The translations under genes were made by a program, and so were the position numbers. The notes beneath the pieces are model-generated. The model was given only the letters and a program-made list of their open reading frames with translations. It was not told the DNA's origin and did no database searches. A stretch of DNA of 18,518 nucleotides, taken from contig JAFZUB010000007.1 of the NCBI GenBank assembly GCA_017618515.1, forward strand, positions 1 through 18,518, given 5' to 3'. Origin of the DNA: Bacteroidaceae bacterium (GTDB lineage Bacteria; Bacteroidota; Bacteroidia; Bacteroidales; Bacteroidaceae). This document shows positions 7,653 through 15,471 of this stretch, in pieces. Position 1 is the stretch's first letter; the number at the start of each line of letters is the position of its first letter.

Positions 7653-8116
7653 TGCATCGCACATACCTTGGCCTAGGCACCAATCTCGGCGACCGCGCCG
7701 CCAATATCGACCGCGCCATCGCCTTGCTGCAGCAGCAGGTAGGCCCTCTTGTCAAATGCTCATCCTACATCTCATCGAAGCCTTGGGGATTCACTAGCGA
7801 CAACGACTTCCTCAATGCCGCAGCAATCTTTGATACCACACTCAACCCGCTGCAGCTACTCCGCACCACGCAGGAAATAGAGCGACAGATGGGACGCACC
7901 GCCAAGAGTGCCAACGCACAATATGCCGACCGCATCATCGACATCGACATCCTGCTCTACGACACACTGCAGCTTACCAGTCCCGAACTCACCATTCCAC
8001 ATCCGCTAATGGCACAGCGCGACTTTGTGTTGCGCCCATTGGCAGAGATAGCGCCGCGCAAGAGACACCCCGTCCTACGCAAGACAATCGCGCAACTCCT
8101 AACTCATAATACCTAA
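7652..8116 (+). CDS. folK: 2-amino-4-hydroxy-6-hydroxymethyldihydropteridine pyrophosphokinase FolK
   Basis: HPPK of 154 residues; it transfers pyrophosphate from ATP to 6-hydroxymethyl-dihydropterin in folate synthesis. Motifs: YLGLGTNLGDR at the N terminus, SKPWGFTSDNDFLNAAAIFDT (pterin-binding loop and core strand), YADRIIDIDILLY with R94, D97 and D99 (the two Asp bind Mg), and IPHPLMAQRDFVLRPLAEIAP. The ATG at 7652 overlaps the queA stop codon (TGATG); a TTG three bases earlier is in frame but less likely. The last codons and the TAA stop fall inside a heptanucleotide tandem array, so the C-terminal LLTHNT looks repeat-derived rather than conserved. It is the last clear member of the ftsX operon. 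Confidence 0.94.
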   Translation: MHRTYLGLGTNLGDRAANIDRAIALLQQQVGPLVKCSSYISSKPWGFTSDNDFLNAAAIFDTTLNPLQLLRTTQEIERQMGRTAKSANAQYADRIIDIDILLYDTLQLTSPELTIPHPLMAQRDFVLRPLAEIAPRKRHPVLRKTIAQLLTHNT

Positions 8117-8128
8117 CTCCTAACTCGC
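8094..8128. repeat. heptanucleotide tandem array, folK-GH97 junction
   Basis: Five in-register 7-mers: AACTCCT, AACTCAT, AATACCT, AACTCCT, AACTCGC. The array supplies the last codons and the TAA stop (8114-8116) of folK and ends 6 nt before the next ATG. The unit resembles that of the 6557-6588 array (shared core RACYC). Confidence 0.7.
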
Positions 8129-8134
8129 TCCGAC

Positions 8135-10153
8135 ATGAACAAGTTATCTCTTATCGCAGCCATTTTGATTACAGCCGTAGCAGCTGTGGCAGCGCCCCGC
8201 AAGAACGCAGAGTTTACCCTCACCGACCCCAAAGGAATAAACACAGTAAAAATTGTAGTCGCAGAGGACATCACCTACTCCGTAGAACACAAAGGCACAT
8301 TGGTGCTTGCCCCTTCGCGCATTGCACTGGAACTGGGCGATGGCAGCACAGTGCTGGGCAAAAACGCTCGTGTCGTCACCCGCTCCACCAAGGACGTGAC
8401 AGAGGATTTCAAGCCCTACATCTATAAGCGAGCCGAGGTGCACGCCGAGTACAGCGAGCTGGAGCTCAAACTGAAAGCGCCCAACGCAAAGGACACTTAC
8501 AGTATTATATGGCGCGCTTATGACGACGGAGTAGCTTACAGGATAACCACCAACTTCAAGGACGACTACATTGTGCGCAACGAAGTGGCCGAGTTTGTAC
8601 CTGCCAAGGCAGATGCACAGATGGTGGTGGCTCCCGTGAACGGACGCACCATCAATGGTGAAGAGAACCAATGGCACTCCAATTTCCAAAACACATACAA
8701 ACACTCCATCATAGGCCAGTGGCCTGCCGACCGCCAGATTATGCTGCCGGCATTGCTGCAGAGCAATGGCTACAACCTCTGCATCACGGAGGTGGACCTC
8801 TTCAATTATCCTGGCATGCGCCTTATGGCCGCTGACGGCAAGCTGCACGGCGTATTCGCCGCCTATCCCAAGGAGACAAAGGTCACTACGCGCGGATTAA
8901 AGAAAGAGGTACACGCACGCGAGGACTATATCGCCCGTGTTTCGGGCAAGACAGACTATCCCTGGCGTGCCATACAGATAGTGGATGACGAGAAGGAGCT
9001 GCTGGCAAGCGACTTCGTCATGAAGCTTGCCAAGTCCTGGGACACCACGCAAGACTGGAGCTGGGTGAAGCCCGGCAAAGTGGCGTGGGACTGGTGGAAC
9101 GACTGGAATATCTACGGAGTGGATTTCCGCGCAGGCATCAACAATGACACCTATAAATACTACATCGACTTCGCCTCAGAGCAGGGCATCGAATACGTAA
9201 TCCTTGACGAAGGCTGGGCAGTGCCCGGCGAGGCTGACCTCTTCAAGATTGTGCCCGAGATAAATCTGGAGGAACTCATCAGCTATGCCACCGAGCGCAA
9301 CGTAGGTCTCATCCTCTGGGCAGGCTACCGCGCCTTCGACCAAGACATGGAGCGCGTCTGCGCCCACTACTCAAAAATGGGCATCAAGGGATTCAAGGTA
9401 GATTTCATGGATCGTGACGACCAGGTGATGGTTGACTTCAACACACGCTGCGCAGAGATGGGTGCCAAATACAAACTCCTCATCGACCTCCACGGAATGT
9501 ACAAGCCCACAGGCCAGCAACGCACATGGCCCAACAATATCAACTTTGAGGGAGTCTATGGCCTGGAGGAAGTGAAATGGGTGGAGCCTGACTTCGACAT
9601 GGTGACCTACGACGTCACCTATCCCTTCATACGCCAAGTGGCAGGTCCCGCCGACTATACACAGGGCGCAATGCGCAATGCCACCAAGGAGAATTATTTC
9701 TCCACCAACTCCGAGCCCATGAGCCAAGGCACGCGTTGCCGACAACTGGCTGAGTATATCATTTTCGACGCCCCCCTGTCGATGCTCTGTGACAATCCCT
9801 CCAACTATCTGCGCGAGGCAGAGTGCACGCACTTCATCGCCACCGTGCCCACTGTGTGGGACGACACCCGCGCCATCAGCGGCAAGATAGGTGAACACAT
9901 CGTCATGGCGCGCAAAGCCAAGGACGGCACATGGTATGTGGGCGGCCTCACCAACTGGGATGAGCGCGAGGTAACGCTTGACCTCAGTTTCATCGGCTCC
10001 GGCAACAAGCAGATAGAGTTGTTCTGCGACGGAGTAAACGCCGACCGCGCAGCCCGCGACTACAAGCACACCACCATAAAAGCCAACCTTGATCAACCCT
10101 TCAATGTCAACATGGCTTCCGGCGGAGGTTTCGTAATCAAAGTCACCCCCTAA
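8135..10153 (+). CDS. secreted GH97 glycoside hydrolase (probable retaining alpha-galactosidase subtype)
   Basis: Protein of 672 residues with a signal peptide (MNKLSLIAAILITAVAAVAA, likely cut near residue 20), so periplasmic or secreted. The GH97 layout is clear: an N-terminal beta-sandwich (about 25-290), a TIM barrel (about 300-560, with VAWDWWNDWNIYG, YVILDEGWA, GFKVDFMDRDDQ and LIDLHGMYKPTG) and a C-terminal beta domain. GH97 contains inverting alpha-glucosidases (SusB) and retaining alpha-galactosidases (BT1871). Here D423 in KVDF and E478 in GLEEVKW lie 55 residues apart, the spacing I recall for the BT1871 nucleophile and acid/base (D415/E470). That favours the retaining alpha-galactosidase subtype; it is inference from memory. 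It starts 18 nt after folK with no promoter box seen, so it may be read through from the upstream operon. It converges on the ROK kinase gene. Confidence 0.9.
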   Translation: MNKLSLIAAILITAVAAVAAPRKNAEFTLTDPKGINTVKIVVAEDITYSVEHKGTLVLAPSRIALELGDGSTVLGKNARVVTRSTKDVTEDFKPYIYKRAEVHAEYSELELKLKAPNAKDTYSIIWRAYDDGVAYRITTNFKDDYIVRNEVAEFVPAKADAQMVVAPVNGRTINGEENQWHSNFQNTYKHSIIGQWPADRQIMLPALLQSNGYNLCITEVDLFNYPGMRLMAADGKLHGVFAAYPKETKVTTRGLKKEVHAREDYIARVSGKTDYPWRAIQIVDDEKELLASDFVMKLAKSWDTTQDWSWVKPGKVAWDWWNDWNIYGVDFRAGINNDTYKYYIDFASEQGIEYVILDEGWAVPGEADLFKIVPEINLEELISYATERNVGLILWAGYRAFDQDMERVCAHYSKMGIKGFKVDFMDRDDQVMVDFNTRCAEMGAKYKLLIDLHGMYKPTGQQRTWPNNINFEGVYGLEEVKWVEPDFDMVTYDVTYPFIRQVAGPADYTQGAMRNATKENYFSTNSEPMSQGTRCRQLAEYIIFDAPLSMLCDNPSNYLREAECTHFIATVPTVWDDTRAISGKIGEHIVMARKAKDGTWYVGGLTNWDEREVTLDLSFIGSGNKQIELFCDGVNADRAARDYKHTTIKANLDQPFNVNMASGGGFVIKVTP

Positions 10154-10213
10154 CATTCCTACAAAATCTTAAAGCACAACCTCTCTCGTCATAAGCACGG
10201 AGAAAAGACGATA

Positions 10214-10245
10214 AAGCGGCAGGAACCTCCCGGTCCCTGCCGCTT
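10214..10245. terminator. bidirectional hairpin terminator between GH97 and ROK kinase genes
   Basis: AAGCGGCAGG (10214-10223) pairs with CCTGCCGCTT (10236-10245); after one A/C mismatch, ACC pairs with GGT, leaving a TCCC loop. It sits between two convergent genes and can act on both. No long T-run follows on either side, so strength is uncertain. The rest of 10154-10273 shows nothing else. Confidence 0.65.
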
Positions 10246-10273
10246 ACATAAATATTATCACGAAGAATTTCTT

Positions 10274-11242
10274 TTACAATTCCCATGCCAGGGCAGAAGC
10301 GCCTAGCACAGCTGCGTCGCTGCCACTAAGGCCGCTGAGCATGATCTTTGCTTTTCCTTTATAAACGTAAAGGATGTCTTGGTCGTATGCATCGCGTACA
10401 GGCTTCATCAGCGGTTCTCCGCTCTTGGTGGGCCCACCAAAGAAGATGAATGCCTCGGGACTGCAGAAGAGAGCGAAGTTAGCGCATGCCTTGCCGAGCA
10501 GTGTACCCGTGTACTCAAGGATTGCCAATGCCAGTTCGTCGCCTTCCTTAGCTGCCACGCTCACATCAAGACCCGTAATCTCGTCGGGGTTAATCTCACG
10601 TAGCTTGCTGGGACGCGGGTCCTTGATAAGCATCTCTTTGGCTGTGCGCACAATACCGGTAGCGGAGCAATAAGCTTCCAGGCAGCCCTTGCGGCCACAA
10701 CCGCACTGGCGTGCCTCGGGACTGCGGTCAATAATGGCATGGCCCAGCTCGCCGGCGAAACCGTCGCAGCCATACACAACCTGTCCGTTCACCACTATAC
10801 CGCTGCCCACACCGGTGCCAAGGGTAATCATGATGAAGTTCTTCATTCCGCGTGCTACGCCGTAGGTCATCTCGCCCATAGCGGCTGCGTTAGCATCGTT
10901 GGTCAGGGCTACGGGTATGCCCAGCGCCTCCTCAAAGAGTTTTGCCAGTGGCACACAGCCTTTCCAGTCGAGGTTGGGGGCTTCCTCCACCTGGCCGCTG
11001 TAATAGTTGCCGTTGGGAGCGCCGATGCCCATACCTTTAATCATGTCGATACCACCCACTGACTCAATTATTGGCTCAAGTGCTGCGACAGAAGCCTTCA
11101 CATAGTCTTTTGGGTCGGGGTAGCCTTTTGTCTTGATGGCAGTTGTTGCCTTAATCTCGCCACGTGCGTCAACAATGCCGAACACGGAATTAGTGCCGCC
11201 GAGGTCTAAACCGATAACATAGGGTTTTTCAATGGTTTCCAT
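10274..11242 (-). CDS. ROK-family sugar kinase (glucokinase-like)
   Basis: Protein of 322 residues with the complete ROK fold: the phosphate loop GLDLGGTN (11-18), substrate/catalytic TNDANAAAMGE with D116, TLGTGVGSGIV (140-150), and GELGHAIIDR followed by CGCGRKGCLEAYCSA, where H168, C180, C182 and C187 form the ROK zinc site and E165/E189 contact sugar. The presence of the zinc site and of catalytic Asp, with no N-terminal helix-turn-helix, says kinase rather than ROK repressor. The usual product is glucose 6-phosphate; N-acetylmannosamine or another hexose cannot be excluded. It lies between two secreted glycosidase genes and would phosphorylate hexose released by them or by other enzymes. 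Cytosolic; no signal peptide. Its own promoter is likely in the region divergent from the GH110 gene. Confidence 0.9.
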   Translation of the reverse strand: METIEKPYVIGLDLGGTNSVFGIVDARGEIKATTAIKTKGYPDPKDYVKASVAALEPIIESVGGIDMIKGMGIGAPNGNYYSGQVEEAPNLDWKGCVPLAKLFEEALGIPVALTNDANAAAMGEMTYGVARGMKNFIMITLGTGVGSGIVVNGQVVYGCDGFAGELGHAIIDRSPEARQCGCGRKGCLEAYCSATGIVRTAKEMLIKDPRPSKLREINPDEITGLDVSVAAKEGDELALAILEYTGTLLGKACANFALFCSPEAFIFFGGPTKSGEPLMKPVRDAYDQDILYVYKGKAKIMLSGLSGSDAAVLGASALAWEL

Positions 11243-11276
11243 AGGTTAGAAAGGATAATAATTGTTATTTTCCGTA

Positions 11277-11284
11277 CAAAAATA
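11277..11284 (-). promoter_or_regulatory. -7 promoter box for the ROK kinase
   Basis: On the minus strand this reads TATTTTTG, a match to TAnnTTTG, 34 nt upstream of the kinase ATG at 11242. The -33 position holds only a partial match (CATG on minus). Confidence 0.5.
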
Positions 11285-11337
11285 ATAAAATAAAGCGAAT
11301 GAGCATGTTTTTGTATAGTTTTTTTGTACTTTTTTTA

Positions 11338-11345
11338 TAACTTTG
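11338..11345 (+). promoter_or_regulatory. -7 promoter box for the GH110 gene
   Basis: TAACTTTG, a match to TAnnTTTG, 24 nt before the ATG at 11370. It overlaps the in-frame TTG at 11343, which therefore cannot be the real start. T-rich DNA precedes it, with no well-placed -33 element. Confidence 0.55.
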
Positions 11346-11369
11346 CGTGCAAAAAGTAACAATTTTAAG

Positions 11370-13142
11370 ATGAATACCCTCAAGACTCTATCCTGCGCGA
11401 TGCTGGCAATGGTGCTGCTCAGCCTGCCGCTGTCGGCGCAATATGACAAGCGCACGCGCACTGTAAATATGGCCTCTTACCTCAACCGCTACGGCACCGA
11501 CCGCGACAAATCGCCCGCCGTCGTGCATGCCCTAAACGACTGCCGTCGGCTGGGCGCCAAGCGATTGGTGTTTCCAAAGGGCACTTACTCTTTCCGTCCC
11601 GACAGTCTGAAGGGATTTATGACGCATATCTCCAACAACGGCAGCTATGTACGCCGTTTTGCCTTCGACCTCACAGGCATACGCAACCTCGAAATTGACG
11701 GCGGCGGCTCGCTGTTTTTGTTCAAGGGCTATGTGTGTCCTTTCTATGTGAATGAGGCCGCAAGCATCAGCCTCCACAATTTCACTGTCGATTATGTGCG
11801 CACTTTCAACAGCGAAGGCCATATAGAAGCTGTCAGCGACTCCACGATGACTGTGCGCTTCTCTGACGAATATCCTTACTACGTGGACACCGATAACCGT
11901 CTGCACTTCGTGGACGACGAGGGCGTGGAGTATCCGTGGTACTACTTGCTGGAGTTTGACCCCAAGCGCATGGAGACAGCCTACATGGCGCGTGACCAAT
12001 GGACGGGCTCCGCACTGCCAGCCGAAGACCTCGGCCAAGGCCGCGTAATGCTCAAGAGAGCAGGCCTTAAGGGCATACCCGGCAATGTCATCAACTTCGG
12101 TATCGCTTACCGCACCGTGCCTGCCATCACCGTGACCGACAGCCGCGACGTGAGCGTGAAGAATGTGACTCTCTACCATGCTGGAGGCATGGGAGTGATA
12201 GCACAGCGTACGCGCAACATACTGATTGACAGCCTGTGGGTGACACCCGCTCCAGGCAAGGACCGCGTGACCAGTGTAGCTGCTGATGCCACTCACTTCG
12301 TCAACTGCAGCGGCTACCTGAAGATGTATAACAGCCACCTCGCGCAGCAGACCGACGATGCCACCAATATCCACGGCGTCTATTACCGCATAGCTGACGT
12401 GATGAAGGACGGTCGCATCATGGTGGAGCTGGCCAACGATGCGCAGTACGGCTTTGATATCTTCAAGGCAAAGCCGCGTATCGAGTTTGTCTCGGCGAAG
12501 AGTCTGGTCACTTATGCCCACGGCAAGGTGAAGAATTATTATGTCATCAACGACCATAAGTTTATGGTCACCCTATCCACGCCGACTCCCGCCAACGTCA
12601 AGAAAGGTGATGTGATAGCCCAAGAGGGCGACTACCCCGATGTGCATATCAAAGGCTGCTACTTCGGCAATAACCGTGCCCGCGGTCTGCTGCTCGGCAG
12701 CCGCAACAGGATGCTGATAGAGGACAATGTGTTCCACACCCCCGGTGCTGCGCTGCTGCTGGAGGGTGACGGTCGCTATTGGTTTGAGCAGGCCGGTGTG
12801 CGCGACGTGATTATCCGTCACAACACCTTTAACAGTTGCAACTTCGGAGTGTGGGGCAACGCCGTCATCGACACGGGCTCAGGTATCGACAAGGAATACT
12901 ACGACCGCAGCTTCTACAACCGTAACTTGCTAATAGAGGACAACACCTTCCGCATCCATCGTTCGCGCCTGCTGTATCTATATAGCGTAGATGGTGTCAA
13001 CTTCCGCAACAACAACCTGGAGATTGACCGCAAGACTTATCCTTCCACTATTGATATCGTGAGCGAGTCAAACCTGTATCATACTGACAACTGCCGCAAT
13101 GTCTCGATAGGAGCACTCAACAAATTGCACTCTCTAAAGTAA
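11370..13142 (+). CDS. secreted GH110 alpha-1,3-galactosidase
   Basis: Protein of 590 residues with a signal peptide (MNTLKTLSCAMLAMVLLSLPLSA, likely cut near residue 23). The body is a right-handed parallel beta-helix, seen as repeated strand/turn units such as IRNLEIDGGGSLFLFKG, RNILIDSLWV, RNRMLIEDNVFHTPGAALLLEGDG and NLLIEDNTFRIHR. The overall pattern fits GH110, exo-alpha-galactosidases that release alpha-1,3-linked galactose from blood group B and linear alpha-Gal glycans. D306 (AADATHF) and D329/D330 (QQTDDATNIHG) are 23 and 24 residues apart, the same spacing I recall for the catalytic aspartates D321, D344 and D345 of Pseudoalteromonas PdGH110B. Whether it takes branched (B antigen) or linear substrate cannot be told by eye. 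It is divergent from the ROK kinase, and its own promoter box sits 24 nt upstream. Confidence 0.88.
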   Translation: MNTLKTLSCAMLAMVLLSLPLSAQYDKRTRTVNMASYLNRYGTDRDKSPAVVHALNDCRRLGAKRLVFPKGTYSFRPDSLKGFMTHISNNGSYVRRFAFDLTGIRNLEIDGGGSLFLFKGYVCPFYVNEAASISLHNFTVDYVRTFNSEGHIEAVSDSTMTVRFSDEYPYYVDTDNRLHFVDDEGVEYPWYYLLEFDPKRMETAYMARDQWTGSALPAEDLGQGRVMLKRAGLKGIPGNVINFGIAYRTVPAITVTDSRDVSVKNVTLYHAGGMGVIAQRTRNILIDSLWVTPAPGKDRVTSVAADATHFVNCSGYLKMYNSHLAQQTDDATNIHGVYYRIADVMKDGRIMVELANDAQYGFDIFKAKPRIEFVSAKSLVTYAHGKVKNYYVINDHKFMVTLSTPTPANVKKGDVIAQEGDYPDVHIKGCYFGNNRARGLLLGSRNRMLIEDNVFHTPGAALLLEGDGRYWFEQAGVRDVIIRHNTFNSCNFGVWGNAVIDTGSGIDKEYYDRSFYNRNLLIEDNTFRIHRSRLLYLYSVDGVNFRNNNLEIDRKTYPSTIDIVSESNLYHTDNCRNVSIGALNKLHSLK

Positions 13143-13163
13143 CATCGTTAGAAATAATTTTAT

Positions 13164-13171
13164 TACTTTTG
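13164..13171 (+). promoter_or_regulatory. -7 promoter box for the nrnA-like gene
   Basis: TACTTTTG, a match to TAnnTTTG, ending 8 nt before the ATG at 13180. With the usual start point about 7 nt downstream, the mRNA would be leaderless or nearly so. No terminator hairpin is seen between the GH110 stop and this box. Confidence 0.5.
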
Positions 13172-13179
13172 CAATTTAA

Positions 13180-14214
13180 ATGGAAGTAAAAAACTATCTC
13201 TCTACGCAGAAGGCTGAGCAGTGGGCACAAATGGTAGGCGAGGCCCGCAATATTGTGGTGCTTGGCCATGCAGGACCTGACGGCGACGCCATGGGAGCCA
13301 TCCTGGCTCTCACTCATCACCTGCACGCTGCAGGCAAGGAGGTAGTGCCCATTACTCCCAACGCCTGCCCCGATTTCCTGCGATGGATGCCAGGCGTGGA
13401 GCAAGTTGTGTTCTTCCGAAACAATCAGAGCAAGGCACAAGAGGCCCTCGAGAAGTGTGACCTCGTATTCTGCCTCGATTTCAATTCTCTCCAGAGACTG
13501 GAGGACCTGTGTACATTGGTGGAGAACTGCAGCGCACCGCGTATAATGATTGACCACCACCTTGATCCCGATCCAATGGCTGCGCTGATGGTGTCGGACT
13601 CCAACGCTTCCGCCACATGCGAGATACTGTTCTGCATCCTCCACCAACTTGGAGCCTACGAAAGTATGACGCGAAACATAGCCTCATGCCTCTACTGCGG
13701 ACTGATGACCGACACCGGTGCATTTGCCTACAACTCCAATAGGGCAGACCTCTTCCATATCATTGCCATGTTAATAGCCAAAGGCATTGACAAAGACCAG
13801 ATTTACCGCAACGTCTATTACAGCTATACCGAGAGCCGCCTGCGACTGATGGGCTATCTCATGAACGAGAAGATGGAGTACTTCCCCGAAGAGCACACGG
13901 CGCTGTTTGCCCTGACTGAAGAAGAGATGAAGCGCTTCAACTTTGTGCGCGGCGATGCCGAAGGCTTTGTCAATCTACCCCTGCAGATAAAAGGCACTAA
14001 ACTGAGCATATCGCTGCGGGAAGACACCGAGAAACCTGTAGTGAGAGTGTCGCTGCGCTCAATCGGTGATTTTCCGTGCAATGAAATGGCGGAGAGATTC
14101 TTCAATGGCGGCGGTCACTTCAACGCTGCGGGCGGATCGCTGCCCAAACCAATCGAAGAGGCAGTGGTAACGGCGCGCAAAGCAATTGCTGCATGTGCAG
14201 AGAAACTTAAATAA
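13180..14214 (+). CDS. nrnA: DHH/DHHA1 phosphoesterase, NrnA-type oligoribonuclease/pAp phosphatase
   Basis: Cytosolic protein of 344 residues. The DHH domain has LGHAGPDGDAMGA (H30, D34, D36), FCLDFNSL (D100), MIDHHLDPDP (D125-H126-H127) and LMTDTGAF (D178), all metal-binding positions of the family. The C-terminal DHHA1 domain ends in the glycine-rich FFNGGGHFNAAGGSLP, which grips the nucleotide end. NrnA removes the last nucleotides from 2-5-mer RNAs and dephosphorylates pAp; Bacteroidetes lack Orn, so this is likely the nanoRNase. The length matches B. subtilis NrnA closely (about 313-345 in the family). It has its own promoter box and is followed 20 nt later by a DUF4827 lipoprotein gene, a neighbourhood I have seen in other Bacteroidales. 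Confidence 0.9.
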   Translation: MEVKNYLSTQKAEQWAQMVGEARNIVVLGHAGPDGDAMGAILALTHHLHAAGKEVVPITPNACPDFLRWMPGVEQVVFFRNNQSKAQEALEKCDLVFCLDFNSLQRLEDLCTLVENCSAPRIMIDHHLDPDPMAALMVSDSNASATCEILFCILHQLGAYESMTRNIASCLYCGLMTDTGAFAYNSNRADLFHIIAMLIAKGIDKDQIYRNVYYSYTESRLRLMGYLMNEKMEYFPEEHTALFALTEEEMKRFNFVRGDAEGFVNLPLQIKGTKLSISLREDTEKPVVRVSLRSIGDFPCNEMAERFFNGGGHFNAAGGSLPKPIEEAVVTARKAIAACAEKLK

Positions 14215-14234
14215 AAAGTTAAAGACATTCCTAT

Positions 14235-14927
14235 ATGAACTACAAAAGACATAAGATGAGGCTCCTCGCCATATCGGTAGCAGTAGTGGCACTGCTCAGT
14301 GGATGCAAGGAAGAACAGACCTACGCTGAACAGAAAAAGGCCGAGTACAGGGCCATCAGCTCTTTTTTGAGCAATGGCATCACGGTGCTGGACCATGAGC
14401 TAGGCGACACTATACTGTATGTGGCACCCATCAACCCCATCAGCGAAAGCAAGTTCTACGAACAGGACAGCACCACTGACGTAAGTCGCAACGAGTATGT
14501 GCTCTTCACCGGCACAGGTATCTATATGCAGATAGTACGCAAAGGCGTTGGAAACAAGTTGCAACACGGAGAAACGGTGCGCCTACTCTGCCGTTATAAA
14601 GAATTTAATATCATGGGCGACTCGCTGCAGACCCGCAACGACAACGCCTACTACATCGGTATGCTCGACGAAATGACTGTCAGCAACACCTACGGCACCA
14701 TTACCGGCACCTTTATCCAAGGCATGATGAAACTCAACTACAAGAGTGTTAACGTGCCTGAGGGATGGCTCGTACCACTGCGCTTTATAAACATCGGACG
14801 CCAGCTTGAGGAAGACGAAGAGATTGCAAAGGTGCGCCTTATAGTACCACACTCCACAGGCCAGAGCGACGCAGTCAACAGAGTGTATCCTTGTTTTTAC
14901 GAAATCACATACCAACGTAGCCGCTAG
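14235..14927 (+). CDS. DUF4827 lipoprotein with FKBP-like region
   Basis: Protein of 230 residues with a lipoprotein signal peptide: basic N terminus, hydrophobic core and lipobox LLSGC with Cys24, so exported and lipidated. The body matches the DUF4827 pattern known from Bacteroidales. Residues about 95-135 (GIYMQIVRKGVGNKLQHGETVRLLCRY..) look like the start of an FKBP-type peptidyl-prolyl isomerase fold, as in the gliding-motility lipoprotein GldI; the isomerase active-site residues cannot be confirmed by eye. The C-terminal part (VPEGWLVPLRFINIG, later VYPCFYEITYQRSR) is also FKBP-like in order. An internal ATG at codon 8 would also leave a good signal peptide. It lies 20 nt after the nrnA-like gene and is likely co-transcribed. 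Confidence 0.8.
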   Translation: MNYKRHKMRLLAISVAVVALLSGCKEEQTYAEQKKAEYRAISSFLSNGITVLDHELGDTILYVAPINPISESKFYEQDSTTDVSRNEYVLFTGTGIYMQIVRKGVGNKLQHGETVRLLCRYKEFNIMGDSLQTRNDNAYYIGMLDEMTVSNTYGTITGTFIQGMMKLNYKSVNVPEGWLVPLRFINIGRQLEEDEEIAKVRLIVPHSTGQSDAVNRVYPCFYEITYQRSR

Positions 14928-14948
14928 TGCAAAAAGTTGGGCGATTTC

Positions 14949-14979
14949 TTGGTCATGTCAAAAAAATGTTGTTCCTTTG
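14949..14979 (+). promoter_or_regulatory. probable rplS promoter
   Basis: TTGG (14949-14952) and TTCCTTTG (14972-14979) are separated by exactly 19 nt. The -7 element has TT in place of TA but keeps TTTG. A start point near 14985 would give an 85-nt leader before the rplS ATG. Confidence 0.45.
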
Positions 14980-14981
14980 CA

Positions 14982-15070
14982 GCGCTTTTTGCGTAATCGC
15001 TGGCAGGAAGAAGAGTTGCCTGTTATGTTGCGCAAAATTGACAACTAACATTTTAATCTTCTAAACACAA
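14982..15070 (+). promoter_or_regulatory. possible structured leader of rplS
   Basis: TTTTGCG (14987-14993) can pair with CGCAAAA (15031-15037), enclosing a small hairpin GGCAG/TTGCC (15002-15006 with 15016-15020). An alternative stem GTTG/CAAC (15027-15030 with 15042-15045) competes with the outer pairing. This could be an autoregulatory ribosomal-protein leader, but no known family was recognised. Confidence 0.3.
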
Positions 15071-15442
15071 ATGGAAGACTTGATTAAAGTAGCCGAACAG
15101 GCTTTCAGTACCGGCATTGAAGTGCCCTCATTCAAATCAGGCGACACCATCACCGTCGCTTACAAGATTGTGGAAGGTAACAAGGAGAGAATCCAGCTTT
15201 TCCGCGGCGTTGTCATCAAGATTTGCGGTCACGGTAACCAGAAGCGTTTCACCGTGCGCAAGATGAGCGGCACCGTTGGAGTAGAGCGTATATTCCCTAT
15301 CAACTCGCCGGCCATCGACAGCATTACCGTGAATAAGGTAGGTAAGGTGCGCCGCGCAAAGCTCTACTATCTCAGGAACCTCACTGGAAAGAAAGCCCGC
15401 ATCAAAGAAAAACGCTACAATCCTGCAAAGGAGCAGGCATAA
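15071..15442 (+). CDS. rplS: 50S ribosomal protein L19
   Basis: L19 of 123 residues, located at the interface of the two ribosomal subunits. Signature: [32 protein letters not shown] near the N terminus, then the family block of the form [26 protein letters not shown], followed by [21 protein letters not shown]. The last ten residues (RYNPAKEQA) are a slightly extended tail usual for Bacteroidetes. It stands alone: no rpsP-rimM-trmD partners are next to it, unlike in Proteobacteria. A 143-nt gap with a promoter and possible leader precedes it, and a strong intrinsic terminator follows 30 nt after the stop. Confidence 0.97.
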   Translation: MEDLIKVAEQAFSTGIEVPSFKSGDTITVAYKIVEGNKERIQLFRGVVIKICGHGNQKRFTVRKMSGTVGVERIFPINSPAIDSITVNKVGKVRRAKLYYLRNLTGKKARIKEKRYNPAKEQA

Positions 15443-15471
15443 GACGACACAAGTCCCTTTGCCTCTGGCAA

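Noticed and set aside
9371..10156. Minus-strand frame of 261 residues opposite the GH97 3' half
   Set aside because: Shadow of a clear GH97 catalytic domain; no start context or family pattern.
10274..11242. ROK-family transcriptional repressor
   Set aside because: There is no N-terminal helix-turn-helix; the protein starts directly with the phosphate-binding loop and keeps the catalytic Asp.
11532..12557. Long minus-strand frame inside the GH110 gene
   Set aside because: Antisense shadow caused by GC-rich codon use; His/Val-rich product without any motif or promoter.
13143..13179. Terminator between the GH110 and nrnA-like genes
   Set aside because: No stem of useful length is present; only a promoter box is seen.
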